Source: Castor canadensis (taxonomy: Eukaryota; Chordata; Mammalia; Rodentia; Castoridae). Taken from it: a stretch of DNA of 64,000 nt. Of the stretch, positions 40,540-52,123 are shown piece after piece. Location: contig NC_133392.1 of NCBI RefSeq assembly GCF_047511655.1, forward strand, positions 27,480,001-27,544,000. Direction: 5' to 3'. A program made the translations under genes and the position numbers. Under the pieces are notes generated by a model, which saw only the letters and a list, made by a program, of their open reading frames with translations, had not been told where the DNA came from and did no database searches. Positions within the stretch are counted from its first letter, which is position 1, and each line of letters starts with the position of its first letter.

Positions 40540-41415
40540 TACAGAAATAGACCACAGCTAGCTATCTTAAGTAAAAATGCAGTTGATTAGAAGAACATAA
40601 GGAGCTTACAGAATCTTCAGGATAAAGGACAAATAGGCTTGGACAATGAGCAGGAACCAAGACACTCACTAAATACCAAGAAAATAGGAAGCACAACTGT
40701 TTTTCAGCAGGAACCATTTATCTCTGATACAGTGGTCTCAGGTGCTACATGACTTGGTTGCTGCACTGGGGAACAGTACCTGTTAGGAATAAATTGCAAT
40801 CATCATTCCTCATCTTTACATTTCTTGATCGCGAGCCAAAGCCTTTGGAGGCTGCACCTAGTGGCCAAGTCCAGGTCAAATGCATTCACTTACCCTGGTT
40901 ATCCAGGGCATGGTGTTCCATTTAGACTACACCCCAAAAAAGAGTCCTGTAGACTAAGAGGAGAAGAGAGAAGAGCTAGATAACCAAACCAATATAACAT
41001 GAGACGACTAAGGCTCAGGAAGCTCAAGTCATACAGCCAGTAGGATTAATTTCCACAATGTTTCAGAGGCCATGTAACCTTCTAAACTTATTCTAGTCTT
41101 AATCTGTACTGAATTTACTTCCCTGACATAGGTGTTAGCAGTATATTATGTTGCTTCATCCTCATACCCTTCCCTTCCCTTTTCTTCTCTCCTTTTACAC
41201 TTGACTCCATCTTCACCTTTGCAGGAAGCTTTTGGAAATTGACAAAAAAATTTCTATTCTCTGAATTTTCGTAGCATTTACAACTTGAGCGTTTCTAAAC
41301 TGCCCTTGATAATTCAGTTTGATATTTAAAACATTTAATTGTGTATATTTGTATCTCTGTAACTATCACTTGTTACAATATAATCTCAGAATTGTGACTT
41401 CTTTTTTCACTACTC
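40540..41415. other. spacer, unrecognised sequence
   Basis: No gene. It may contain diverged old repeats that I cannot name. Confidence 0.4.
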
Positions 41416-41420
41416 CTAAT

Positions 41421-41952
41421 CTTTTTTTTGGTGGCATTGGAGTTTGAACACAGAGCCTTGAGCTTGCTAGGCTTCCACCCCATTTTTCTTTTTTCTTTCT
41501 GTCTTCTTTTTTTTTTAGTACTTGGGCTTGAACTCAGGGCCGGCACCTTAAGTCACTCCACTAGCCCTTTTTTTGTGAAGGGTTTTTCGAGATAGGGTCT
41601 TGCGGAACTATTTGCCAGGGCTGGCTTTGAACCTCGATCCGCCTGATCTCTGCCTCCTGACTAGCTACGAGTACAGCCGTGAGCCACCAGCGACTGGCCC
41701 GTTTTTTTTTTTTTTTTTTAAAGCTTCTATTTACATATGAGAAAAAGGAGACTCAAGCCAGGTGCTGGTGGCTCACATCTGTACTCCTAGCTACTAACGA
41801 GGCAGAGATCAGGAGGTTTGTGGCTCCAAGCCAGCCTCAGCAAATAGTTCCTTGAGACCCTATCTCGATAAAACCCATCACAAAAAGGGCTGGTGGAGTG
41901 GCTCACGATACAGGCCCTGAGTTCAAACCCCAGTGCAGGGGAAAAAAAAAAA
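41421..41952. repeat. SINE cluster: truncated tRNA-type (-), composite (-), composite (+)
   Basis: 41421-41475 is a cut-short antisense tRNA-type unit. 41513-41712 is an antisense short-tail composite. 41756-41952 is a + short-tail composite ('ggctcacgatacaggccctg'). Confidence 0.85.
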
Positions 41953-42143
41953 AGAAAACTGAGATTCGGGTTATTTGTCAATGATGTATATTACACGGTG
42001 TTTGATGTATATTAGGCACACACATACTTGTTGGATGAAAAAATTTATTTCCAGTATTCCACTTACAAAGCTGCAATAAACGTCTTAGAAGATAAATATT
42101 TTTCCCCCAAACTTTGCTAGTGTTTCTAGAGGATATATATATT

Positions 42144-42186
42144 TATTTATTTTTTGGCAGCATGGGGGTTTGAACTCAGGGCCTCG
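42144..42186 (-). repeat. 3'-end SINE stub with target duplication
   Basis: Only the A-tail side and box B survive ('gggggtttgaactcagggcctc'). GAGGATA(T/C) flanks both sides, so it is a 5'-truncated insertion. Confidence 0.65.
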
Positions 42187-42265
42187 AGGATACATTTATT
42201 CTTAAAAGGAATTGTTGAGTTCAAAGAGTCCATTATTATTATTATTTTTTTAAACAGCTATCGAG

Positions 42266-42690
42266 CTGGGTGCTGTGGTTCACGCCTGTAATCCTAGCTA
42301 CTTGGAAGACCGATTGCATGTCAAAGCTAAACGGGTCAAGAAGTAAGTAAAAGCTTGGCCCGTGCTTGTCATCCCAGCAACACTGGAAGCATAAAAGGGA
42401 AGATCGCTGTCCAGGCCGGTCTGAACATAGATGCAAAACCCTATCAGAAAAATATCTAGAGCAGAGCACAAGTGGCTTAATGCTTGTAATCCAGCTACTT
42501 GGGAAGCTTAGATGGGGAGGGTAGAAGTTCAAGGCCAGCCTGGGCAACTAGTTGGGACGACCCTATCTTCAAAATAACCAGAGCAAAATGGACTGGAGGT
42601 GTGGCTTAAGTCATGGGGTGCCTCCTTTGCAAGTGCGAAACCCTGAGTTCAAATTCCAGTTCCACCAAAAAAAAAGAAAGAAAAAGAAAA
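42266..42690 (+). repeat. multimeric composite SINE (three B1-like monomers + tRNA unit)
   Basis: Monomer starts: 'gctgggtgctgtggttcac' (about 42266), 'gcttggcccgtgcttgtcatccc' (about 42353), 'agcacaagtggcttaatgcttg' (about 42466). The linker 'aaataaccagagcaaaatgg' then leads to the tRNA unit (about 42591-42668). Same layout as 18335-18738. Confidence 0.75.
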
Positions 42691-42819
42691 ACATCTAAAG
42701 CCAAAAGGACTAGGGAATATGAATCCAGTAGTAGTAGAACGCCTCCCTGGCAAGCTCAAGGACTTGAGTACATCCAAAAGGAAACAATGTTGCGATTCGT
42801 ATCCAGCAGGCACTCTGGA

Positions 42820-42930
42820 GGGTGGGCACGGCTCACGTCTTCTCGCGATACCTTCCGGGAGTTGTAGAATTTGCGGTGCTCACTGGGAATTGTGGTCTGA
42901 GCCAGCCTCAGGAAGCGGGCGTGGACGAAC
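42820..42930 (+). promoter_or_regulatory. ARMH3: ARMH3 core promoter with TCTCGCGA, ETS and two ZNF143-type motifs
   Basis: TCTCGCGATA (42841-42850) matches the TCTCGCGANR promoter motif. CTTCCGG (42852-42858) is an ETS core. GGGAGTTGTAG (42857-42867) and CTGGGAATTGTGGT (42883-42896) are reverse-orientation matches to the ACTACAA[T/C]TCCC core of ZNF143/STAF sites, spaced 28 bp apart. There is no TATA. The motif set fits a housekeeping gene that starts just downstream. Confidence 0.65.
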
Positions 42931-43078
42931 CTAGCGTGAGGCAGGCTTTAGGACCCGGCGGTCACGGCGCACCGGAGGAAGGGTCGGGGAGGTCGGGAGC
43001 GCGCCCGTGAGCCCGGGGCTGCAGCGGCGTCGGTGGTGTCGGGAGCGGCGCGGTGGAGGAGGCGGAGCCGGGGGCTCG
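42905..43078 (+). other. ARMH3: ARMH3 noncoding first exon (5' UTR)
   Basis: CpG-island sequence ends at CTCG, followed by donor GTAAGC at 43079. It would splice to the acceptor at 54477, eleven bases before the start codon. The 5' edge is estimated from the promoter motifs. Frames crossing this island on either strand are compositional. Confidence 0.65.
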
Positions 43079-44301
43079 GTAAGCGGCGCCGGCCGGGTCT
43101 TCGCACCTGGCGGGCCGCTGCAGATCCTGCCACAGGAGGCCTGGGCCCTAAGGCGGCTGTGGGGGCGGGGCCTGAGCTTGCGGGGGACCGCAAGGGTGAC
43201 GGGAGTGACGGGGGTGGGAAGAGGGTAAGGAAGGAGGGCGGCTGCCGAGGCTGCGAGCAGCGGGGAGGATTGGGCTGGGGTTCGCTCTGCTGTTCTAGCA
43301 ACTGGTCCTCCGGGACCCCCGGTGCCGGCCTCATTGCTTCCCACCCCGAGGGGTTGACCTTTGACCCCGACTCTTCCTCGCGGTGCTCTGAGGGTGTGGG
43401 CCAAAACCTTTGAGTGTGGCTGGAGGAAGGCCGGTCTGTCCCACGGAATCCGTGCAGCGACCGTATTTCTTGGGATTGCTAGCCAGTTCCCAGGGGACAG
43501 AGAGACCTTGTTTCCTGAGGACGGCGAATGGGGCAGGAACAAACTTGTGCCACGCTCTATAAGTGTTTTTTGCATCATCCCATTCTCCCAATTCTTCCTC
43601 TGCAGAAATACTTTTGAATTGAGTGGGAGCCCTTTCTTTGTAAACCAGGGAAAATAGTTTATATCCCAGCCCTTGACTTAGCACATGTTACTTGGAATTA
43701 TTTCCAGTGTGTCTTTAATTGGACTTACGTGCATAGTGTAATTTTTTGTCAGGGCTTTCAGGATTTCAGAGTCTAGATTAGATTCCTCGTGTTAGGATTG
43801 TAAAAAGAATTCCCATTCATAGTGAATAAGGAAGCCTTCATTAGATTTTAATTCTTTATAATTTATTGTCTTGTTCGATATTTGTGTAATTAAAACACCC
43901 TCTCCCCCAAATTTTGAATTTCCATAAAGTTGGGATAATATGGACAAATGACAAATTGATCCACAATGTATGTGAGTGAGCTGTTTTTTTCAACATACAG
44001 TTTTTGAGCACTTACTGTGTAACTGGCACTGAGATTAGAAATAGTATCTTTGCTCAAGGACTTCAGAAGGACATATTTCCACGAATTTTTGTAGTGCAGT
44101 GTGTTACATATCCACATAATGAGAACATGTGTACAGTGTGGAGGAATACTGCCATGGCCTGGGAGAGTCAAGGAGATCTACGTAGGGAACAGATTCTTGA
44201 ATTGGGTGTTGAAGGATGAGTAGGAGCTCAAATAGACATTTGAGTTGGAGAAAACAGCCTTTGCAAAGGCATGGTGAAAAATGTGAGGGGAAGAAAGAAC
44301 A

Positions 44302-44494
44302 TTTTTTTGTGGTACTGGGGCTTGAACTCAGGGCCTACACCTTGAGCCACTCCACCAGCCCTTTTTTGTGATGGGTTATTTTTGAGATAGGGTCTCTGGA
44401 ATATTTGCCCTGGCTGGCTTCAAACCTCTATCCTCCTGATCTCTGCCTCCTGAGTAGCTAGGATTACAGGCGTGAGCCACCCATGCCTGTCTAG
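44302..44494 (-). repeat. composite B1-tRNA SINE, short-tail form
   Basis: 'cttgaactcagggcctacac' followed by 'cttgagccactccaccagccc', then the reverse head to 'gtgagccacccatgcctg'. Confidence 0.9.
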
Positions 44495-44705
44495 AACCTT
44501 ACTCTAGTAGGTTGACTGAAATCCTGAATAAATTATGACTGTGATAATAAAGAGATGGGAATGGATTTTAGAAATAGTTGTGAGATAGATGCACCATTAC
44601 TTTGTGGCTATTTAGGAAGAGAGTAGAATCTAAGATTTTTAACTCAAGATGAGATTTCATTGACGGGGATTCTAAATTTTAGGATATAGAAAAAGTTAAG
44701 CAGAT

Positions 44706-45476
44706 TTTTTTTTGGGCAGTGTTAGGACTTGAACCCAGTACCTTGCACCTGCTAAATAAGTGCTTTATCCAATCCGGGACAGATTTTAAAGGTTAATGCT
44801 GACAGTCTGGTGTGCTGAGATCAAGTTGTTTGGAGGATGTATGGAGGGAGATGTTAGTAGGCAGCTGGAGGTAAGGAGTCCTAGTGAGCTGAATAGCTTG
44901 GTAAAATCTCTGGATAAATGAGGTCATATTAAAAAAAAAATTCTGGGAGGGCTGGAGGAGTGGCTAAAGTGGTAGAGTGCCTGCCTAGCAAGCATGAGGC
45001 TCTGAGTTCAAACTCCAGTACTGAAAAAAAAAAATTGGGTAAAATGTTTGTTCTCTTTGCTTATTAGTAAGTATTAGGATGTGTATTTCTGTCTAATAGT
45101 GAACTTCTCAAGTCAAGGACCATACTTAGTAATTTTCTTTTTTTTTCCTGATGGTACTGGGGATCAAACCCAGGGCCTTGTACATGCTAGGCAAACATTT
45201 AACCACTGAGCCACATCCCCGGCCCTTTTAGTCACTTTTTGTCTTAGACTATGCTTGTGTTATAAGGTCTTGATATATGTTAGTTATTAAAGGAGCAGAG
45301 AATCAGTTGACTTTGTAAGGTTGTGGTTACTTTTTTAGACTTACTTTGAGATTATAATAGTCTGTTTTACAATGTTCATTTTCTGTTCCGTTTTTTTTTG
45401 CAGTGCTGGGGATTGAACCCAGCACCTCATGCATGCTAGACAGGTGTTCTACCACTGAGTTATATCCCCAACCCTG
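44706..45476. repeat. four scattered SINEs
   Basis: 44706-44780 antisense truncated tRNA/ID unit; 44948-45035 + tRNA-type unit; 45137-45226 and 45392-45476 antisense ID elements ('accactgagccacatccccggcc', 'accactgagttatatccccaacc'). Confidence 0.82.
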
Positions 45477-45751
45477 TCATTTTTCATTTTGTCTTTGGGG
45501 AGTTGGTTTTTATGAGGCTTGTGTGGTTTAACAGGAAAGGAAATGAGAAGCTATGAATGATGTCATGCTGCTTGAGGAAGTTCAGGCCTTAGTAGGAGAT
45601 AGTATTAACTTGCAAGAGGCTCCTGCTCATTGAGAAGAGGATCTTAGATTGAATTCTCATTTTGGGAGATGTCAGAAAAATGTGGTTTTCAATCAGAAGT
45701 TCCTGAAATCCTGTGAATTTGGAGGAGTTGGTTCCCCCACCTCCCCCCCTT

Positions 45752-46423
45752 TTTTTTTTTTTTTTTGGTGACACTAGGGTTTGAACTTAGGGCTTCATGC
45801 TTGGCAAAGCAGGCACGCTACTGCTTGAGCTACACCTCCAGGCCATTTTGGTTTGGTTATTTTGGAGATGGGAGTGGGGGGGGCGGTCCTCATGATTGGC
45901 CTGGGCTGATTCTCCCAATCCAGACTCCCAAGTAGCTAGTATTACAGGTGTAACCTACTGGTGCTTGGTTGGGTCCTACTTTTTTTTTTTTGGGGTGGGG
46001 GGCAGTACTGGGGTGGGTTTGATCTCAGGGTCTCACACTAGGCAGGCACTCTACCTCTTGAGCCACTCTGCCAGCCCTGTTTGTGTTGGATTTTTTTTTT
46101 TTTTTTTTTGCTGTAATGGGGTTTGAACTCAGGGCCTACATCTTGAGCCACTCCACCAGTCCTTTTTTTGTGATGGGTTTTTTTACTAGATAGATTCTTG
46201 TGAACTATTTGCCTGGGCTGTCTTCGAACTGGATATTTTTAAGATGGGGTTTTAGGAACTATTTGCCCAGGTTGGCTTCAAATAATGATCCTCCTGATCT
46301 CTGCCTCCTGAGTAGCTAGGACACGGGTGCCAAGCTGGATTCTCACTCTCTCTGTCTCTGTCATCTTTCTTGTGTGTGTGGTGCTAGGGATTAGACCTAG
46401 CAATACATTACATCCTTAGCCTG
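45752..46423 (-). repeat. SINE cluster, all antisense
   Basis: 45752-45973 is a composite of the B-type linker subtype. 45980-46078 is a tRNA-type unit. 46090-46337 is a composite in which the 'gaactatttgcc' head segment is partly duplicated. 46369-46423 is an ID stub. Confidence 0.8.
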
Positions 46424-46599
46424 AATTATCTTCTTTGAAGCTAATTCACCTGTAGCAGGCATAGACTGTGGCTGATACCTAGAGACTGAAATTTCTGGTT
46501 TTGCTAGTCTTGGGAAAGTCTCTGAGTTACGTCTGCTTTCAAATATAGGCTAACCACACATTCTGAACACTGTCCAGAGCGCAAGTGTGCACTTATACA

Positions 46600-46648
<49 letters not shown>
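46600..46648. repeat. (CA)n microsatellite
   Basis: About 23 CA units. Confidence 0.95.
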
Positions 46649-46650
<2 letters not shown>

Positions 46651-46683
46651 CAGACTTTGCTTTTAGTGGCTCATGTGTTTATA

Positions 46684-46787
46684 TTTTTTATGGAACACTT
46701 CATGAATTTGCTTGTCATCCTTGTGCAGGGGCCATGCTAATCTCTGTATCGTTCCAATTTTAGTATATATGTTGTTGAAGCAAGTAC
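46684..46787 (-). pseudogene. U6 snRNA pseudogene
   Basis: On - the sequence runs from a diverged GTACTTGCTTCAACAACATA-like 5' end through the well-kept core, with TTAGTATA and CCATGCTAAT (as read on +), to ATGGAACACTTCATGAATTT at the 3' end. A 3-base deletion lies in the 'gctaatctctgtatc' stretch, and the 5' stem is altered. No U6 promoter elements are visible upstream. Confidence 0.93.
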
Positions 46788-46960
46788 TTGTGCTTATTTA
46801 GTCTGGTTAGTGAATTGACTAACTTTTTTGGATAAAGTGGGAATGTTGATATTATGGATCAGTTTGGAGTAGGCATAGAATTGTAACTTTAACTGAAACT
46901 TTTTTTTTTTTTTGTGAGTTTTCAGTCAGCATTTTCTGAACTTGGAGTTGGTTCTCACTT

Positions 46961-47173
46961 CTTTTGTGGGACTAGTGTTTGGACTTAGGGCTTCGTGCCT
47001 GCAAAGCAGGTACTCTACCACTTGAGCCATGCCTCCATTTTATTTTGATCTGGTTAATTTGGAGAAGGGGGCCTTTCAAATTATTTGTCCAGGCTGGTGT
47101 TGAACCACAATCCTCCTGATCTCAGCCTCCTAAGTAGCTAGGATTATAGGCTTGAGGCACCCGCACCTGGCTG
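46961..47173 (-). repeat. composite SINE, B-type linker
   Basis: 'tgcaaagcaggtactctaccacttgagccatgcc', 'attttgatctggttaatttgg', then the reverse head. Confidence 0.85.
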
Positions 47174-47383
47174 ATTTTTAATGTTCTACTAGTTACTAGT
47201 ACCTGAATTTTGCACTGACAGGACATTCTGATGGGAAGAATGGTTGGTTACCAGAGAAAAAGATTTAGTAGCTTTATCCCTTGCCAGATGTGTTACTTTG
47301 ATCAAAGTAAACATCTTCATATAACCAGGGCAGTAGTGCCTACTTTGTCTGACTATGGGAGAGATTAAATGCAGAGAGTTGTT

Positions 47384-47588
47384 TGTTTTGGTGGCACTGG
47401 GGATTGAAATTAGTATCTCATGCATGCTACCTAGGAAAGCACTCTACCACTGGGCCACATTCCCTCTCTCCTTTTCCTTTTTGAGATAGGGTCTTGCTGT
47501 GTAGTGCAGGCTGGTTTCAAACTCAGCAGTCCTCCTGCCTCTGCCTTCCAAGTGCTAGAATTACAGGTGTGCATTCCACACTGGGCTA
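47384..47588 (-). repeat. ID SINE followed by B1-like SINE (antisense)
   Basis: ID (47384-47462) and B1 ('gagatagggtcttgctgtgtagtgcaggctgg', 47463-47588). Confidence 0.82.
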
Positions 47589-47867
47589 AAATAAACTCTT
47601 GAGCAGATAACAGTATTGAACTTTCATCACTTTCACTAAACATTGTGAATTACTGTAATCAGTGTGTTTTATGGTGATCTTTCCAAGATGGGCAGACTGG
47701 GCCTAAGATTTCAAAGAAAGAGGATGCCTGTTGGTGAGGTATTGTGGGGAGAATGAAATGCAAGAGGCAGTGTTACTCTAGTGTCTTTTCTAAAGAATGC
47801 AGAAGTTTTATTCATCCTTTCTTTTTTTTTTCTCTGTACAGATAATCACTTCTGTTCAAAGCCTGAG

Positions 47868-48038
47868 GGTAGACTGGGGATGTAGCTCAGTGGTTGAATG
47901 TTTGCCTAGCATGCATGAGGCCTTGGGTTTGATCCCCAGTTCCACAAAAAAAATCTGAGGGTATAGCTCAGCTGTGGAGTACTTGCCTAGCATGTGTGAG
48001 GATCACCAGTACTGCCAAAAAAAAAAAAAAAAAAAAGA
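47868..48038 (+). repeat. two consecutive ID SINEs
   Basis: 47868-47957 is full ('gactggggatgtagctcagtggttgaatg'). 47958-48038 is shorter ('gggtatagctcagctgtgga'), lacks the end of box B and ends in an A run. GAGGGTA before each suggests that one was placed at the other's flank. Confidence 0.82.
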
Positions 48039-48184
48039 TATTTAGACTCTTCACAGTTTGTTTATTAAGACCATTAAATATATACTCCTTATTCACTTGA
48101 CTGGAACCTCTTCACAGTTTTTCTGGAGGTTGTGACTTTGTTATATGTAGGTTATACTACTTCCACTTATTCTTTTACTTTTTA

Positions 48185-48470
48185 AGAGACATTACAGTGC
48201 AGTGGATGAAAGCAGGAACTCTGACATCAGATTGTCTGGGTTTGAATCCCTACTCATGGTAAAGTTTTTTTTTTTTTAACATTTGGTAGTACTGAGGTCT
48301 TGTGCTTGCTAGCCAGATGCAATTTTTTTTTTAAACTTTATACTTTAGTTTTCTCATTGTAAGCTTCCTGGATCATAGGACTGTTAAGTGGATAAAATGA
48401 ATTTAATGTGTATAAAATGCTTAAAGCACCTCTTGGTACATCGTACCACTAAATAAGTGTTAACTCTTTG
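48185..48470 (+). repeat. MIR element split by a SINE stub
   Basis: MIR start 'cattacagtgcagtggatgaaagc', 'tctgggtttgaatccctactc', then an antisense tRNA-type stub (48266-48334), then MIR continues 'tactttagttttctcattgtaag' and 'gactgttaagtggataaaatg'. Confidence 0.75.
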
Positions 48471-48639
48471 TTTTAAAATTTATTTATTTATAATAAATAC
48501 TTACTTATAATTTTAAATTGATGTCCTGAGTATTCCAGTCTAGTATTCTCATGGATGCTGTTAAATTTTCATATACATGTGAACACATGTAGACTTTAGT
48601 TTTTAAATTAAGGGACAACTTACATAATATGAAGTTAAT

Positions 48640-48960
48640 GATTTTTATTTTTTATTTATTTTGTTTTTGCGGTATTGGAGTTTGAACTCAGGGTCTGTAT
48701 CTTGAGCCACTCCACCAGTCCTTTTTTGTGGTGGGTTTTTTCGAGATAGGATCTCTTGAATTATTTGCCCTGGCTGGCTTCAAACCCCAATCTTCCTGGT
48801 CTCTTGCATCCTTAGTAGCTAGGATTACAGGCGTGAGCTACCAGTACCCGGCAAAGTTAATGATATTTTGCCATGTACCCATTTGTGTGACCTCCACTCA
48901 CATCAGGATGATAAGTGGCTCAAGTGATAAGAGTGCTGCCAAAAAAAAAAAAAAAAAAGT
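48640..48960. repeat. composite SINE (-) and tRNA stub (+)
   Basis: 48640-48853 antisense short-tail composite; 48913-48960 truncated + unit ('ataagtggctcaagtgataagagtgctgcc') with an A18 tail. Confidence 0.8.
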
Positions 48961-49344
48961 TTAGTGACAGTCCTGGTACTTCAGAAGGCTTCATTGTGCT
49001 CCTAGCCATTCATTTTCCCACTACTGTTACCATAGTTTTGCCTTTTGCCTGCATATAAATGAAATCATCAGGTTGTACTCTCCTGTATTTTATTATTCAC
49101 ATTCTCTGTGGGACTTAACTATGCTGTTTCATGTATCAATAATGTCTTATAAATGCCTGCATGAATATAATTTTATAAATTATTATATCAATTTACTGTC
49201 ATTTTTCCATTCTGCTGATGGGTATTTGAATTATCTTTATATATTAAAAAAAATTTACATGCACAAAATAAACATTTCAATAAACTTCACAAAAACATTT
49301 GAGAACGAGTATGCTCTAATGAGGAGCTCTGGCTTCTCTGTCTC

Positions 49345-49900
49345 TTGAACATACCAATGTACTCAAATTTCCAGGTCTTGCACTTGTTACTCCCTCCATC
49401 TGGAACACTTCCCCAAGATTTTCACATGACTGATTTCCTTCCTGTTGTTTTGCATCTCAGCCCAGTATCACTTTCTCAGCGAGACCTACTTTAATATTCC
49501 AATGTAAAGTAGTTCCCCTATAAGGTATGGTCTCACCTTATCTTACTTGTTTGGTTCCCCTCTACTGGAATGAAAATTTTGTGAGTGAAGACATCTTTCC
49601 TGTCTTTTTTACTGCAGCATCCCTAGTGTCTGGACATATAAAATGTACTCAAAGCTGGGCGCTAGTGGCGCACACCTGTAATCCTAGCTACTCAGGAGGC
49701 AGAGATCAGGAGGATTGTGGTTCGAAGCCAGCTAGGTTTTTTCAAGAGACCCTATCTTGAAAAAAACCCGTCACACAAACACAAAAAAAAAGACCTGGAG
49801 GAGTGTCTCAAGGTGTAGGCCCTGAGTTCAAGCTCCAGTACTGCAAAAAAAAAAAAAAATTGTTGAATGAATAAGTGAATATCTGATCTGTGCATACATT
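49345..49900 (+). repeat. L2 3' end with composite SINE inserted
   Basis: L2 landmarks are 'cttgttactccctccatctggaac' and 'ctactggaatgaaaattttgtgag', ending 'ttgttgaatgaataa' at about 49860. A + composite short-tail SINE (49654-49860) splits the L2 just before its terminal TTGAATGAAT. Confidence 0.78.
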
Positions 49901-49962
49901 TTTCTTTCTAAATTATGGGCACACTTGCTTTTATTCACTTCCCTTCTTTCCTCTTCTTTTTA

Positions 49963-50235
49963 TTTATTTATTTTTTTATGTGTATGGTACTGGAGACTGA
50001 ATCCAGGGTCTCACACATGCTAAGCAAGTGTTCTATCACTGAGCTACACCTACAGCCCCTCCCTTCTTGTAATTATTTTATCTGTACTACTGCTGTGGTA
50101 GAGTTCATTTTGCTCTGGTTATTATGAAGGTGGGATCTCGGGAATTACTCGTCTGGACGGTCTTCAGCCTCGATCCTCCGAATCTTAGCCTCCCAAATAA
50201 CTAGAATTACAGGTGTGAGCCACCAGCATCTGGCC
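49963..50235 (-). repeat. ID SINE and B-type composite head (antisense)
   Basis: ID (49963-50060) and a head with the 'attttgctctggttattatg' linker (50099-50235). Confidence 0.8.
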
Positions 50236-50440
50236 AAAGTGTTTTAAGATGCTTACCTTAGCATTGTTAAAACAGTGTTTTTGAGTCTGTCTGAACATAA
50301 AGGGTGATATTTGTTAACAGTCTATTAGATGTGTGAACATAGATTCCTAGACCATTTAATTTGGAAGTCTACAGAAAGCTGTGGGCAAATTGAGATGGAC
50401 AGAGGGAAGAGAAACTTATAGTGTATAAAAATTGAAGCTA

Positions 50441-50730
50441 GGGGCTGGGGATTTAGCTCAGTGGTGAGAGTACTTGCCTAGCATTCAGACGGCTCTCGAT
50501 TTGGTCTCCAGCATTGCAAAGAAAAAAAAAAATGTGCTATAACCTAAAACTTTTGAAAGACTATCTGGCAACTCTGGAAATCAGATCCTGACCCTTGGCC
50601 AGGATGTCACTGTGTAGCCCAGGCTGGCCTCAAATTTGGTATGTAGTTAAGGCTGGTCTTGAGCAGGAGATTCTCCTGCTTCAAACTCTTGGGTGGTAGG
50701 ATTACAGGTGTGTAACACCATGCCCAGCTA
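50441..50730. repeat. ID SINE (+) and B1-like SINE (-)
   Basis: ID 50441-50530 ('ggggctggggatttagctcagtggtgagag') and B1 50591-50730, which has an internal 'ggctggtcttgagcagg' duplication. Confidence 0.8.
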
Positions 50731-50872
50731 GAGTGAATTAAACTCATTTACTGGTCCTAGGGTTGGCATGGGTGGTACTTAAGAAGACAATAAAATAAAT
50801 GAATAAGCAACTAGCTACATGTAACTAACATTCCTTGCATATTTGACAGTGGAGAAGTTTGACTTGAGGGTT

Positions 50873-51068
50873 TTTTTTCTTTGACAGTACTGGTGTTTGA
50901 ACTCAGGACCTCAGGTGCTCTACCACTTGAGCCGTATCTTCAGTCCATTTTGCTTTAGTTATTTTCAAGATGAGGGTCTCATGAACTCTTTGCCTGGACT
51001 GGTCTTGAACCATGATCCTCCCTATCTCTGCTTCCTGAGTAGCTAGGATTATAGAAGTGAGCCTCTAG
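50873..51068 (-). repeat. composite B1-tRNA SINE
   Basis: 'gtgtttgaactcaggacctcaggtgctctaccacttgagcc' (split), then the reverse head. Confidence 0.82.
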
Positions 51069-52120
51069 CATCCTCCCCTCCCCCCATCCTCTTACTCGTG
51101 AGGAATTTGAGAAGCACAGAGTTGCCTAGTTGGCTGGGAGGCCTGTGTGCTAGTCTCAGTTCTGCTGGCTGGCAGCTCCTCAGCTGGTACTGGTTCTCTA
51201 CAATGGGGAATGGTTGTAAAAAGAATTTAAAAGCATTGGGAGAATGGAAACAAGTTGCACTAGTATTACTGATGTGCTGCAACTAGGTGCTTTACCAACC
51301 AGATATTTTGCTTTATAATTTAGGAGCACAGACTTAATTACTAAGACTCAAAAACTTTTCTGAGAGTTCTACACTTCTCCCATTCTACCACTCCAGAAAT
51401 CCTTGTTTGCTGTGTTCCATGCATAGGAGTGCTGGAGTAAGAGGAGACTGTGCTGTCAGTTTCCAGTCACATTTCAGGCGTCTTGGGTGGTAAATTCCAG
51501 TTGCCTGTGTTGATGAAAAAGAGTAATGAATTGAAGCCCTTGGCTGAATTTCTCCCTGCTCTAAATGGAAGGAGAGTGGTGAAAATAATTCATTTTCTTA
51601 GACAATTTGGTAGTTTGGGCTGGAATTGTTTTTCTCTTCTCTCCTGTTCCCTTTTGCTTATTAGAAAGTATTGATTCTGAGAGAGAGTTGAGTTTATTAG
51701 AATTGGGGTGGACATTAATTACCCGTAACCCTGTTATAAATTCTCATAGGGGGATGTTTGTAAACTTGTGCTTTTCACATCCAGGAACTCCTGGTTCCTG
51801 ATGTTCATGCTAATCAACTGGTTGAAACTGAGCACATGCAAGAGTCTATATCCAGAGTTGCATTGCTTTTGATTTATTTTAATAGGATCCTCTAGATTTC
51901 CAGTTTATTTGCCCAGGATAAGGACATCTTTCTCTTCACAGCCTATTTAAAAGACACAGGAATGTTTTGAATGGGGTTCAAAACAGGGTTCAAGTATTTC
52001 ATGCTTTAAGTCAAAGTCTTGATTAATACAATGTAAAGTGTCTAAAAGTGTCTTCTCTCTCTCTCTCTCTTTTTAAGTTTTCTCTAGACCATAGAAGAAT
52101 TTGACAGCTTAAATATTTTA
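51069..52120. other. ARMH3 intron 1, unique sequence
   Basis: No gene or clear repeat apart from a short CT run at 52055-52073. Confidence 0.45.
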
Positions 52121-52123
52121 GGA

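Noticed and set aside
40540-41000. Possible old DNA transposon or LTR
   Set aside because: No terminal repeats, duplications or family landmarks that I could support.
42931-43578. 215-codon frame on - in the ARMH3 CpG island
   Set aside because: Arg/Pro-rich translation of a CpG island, with no recognisable domain.
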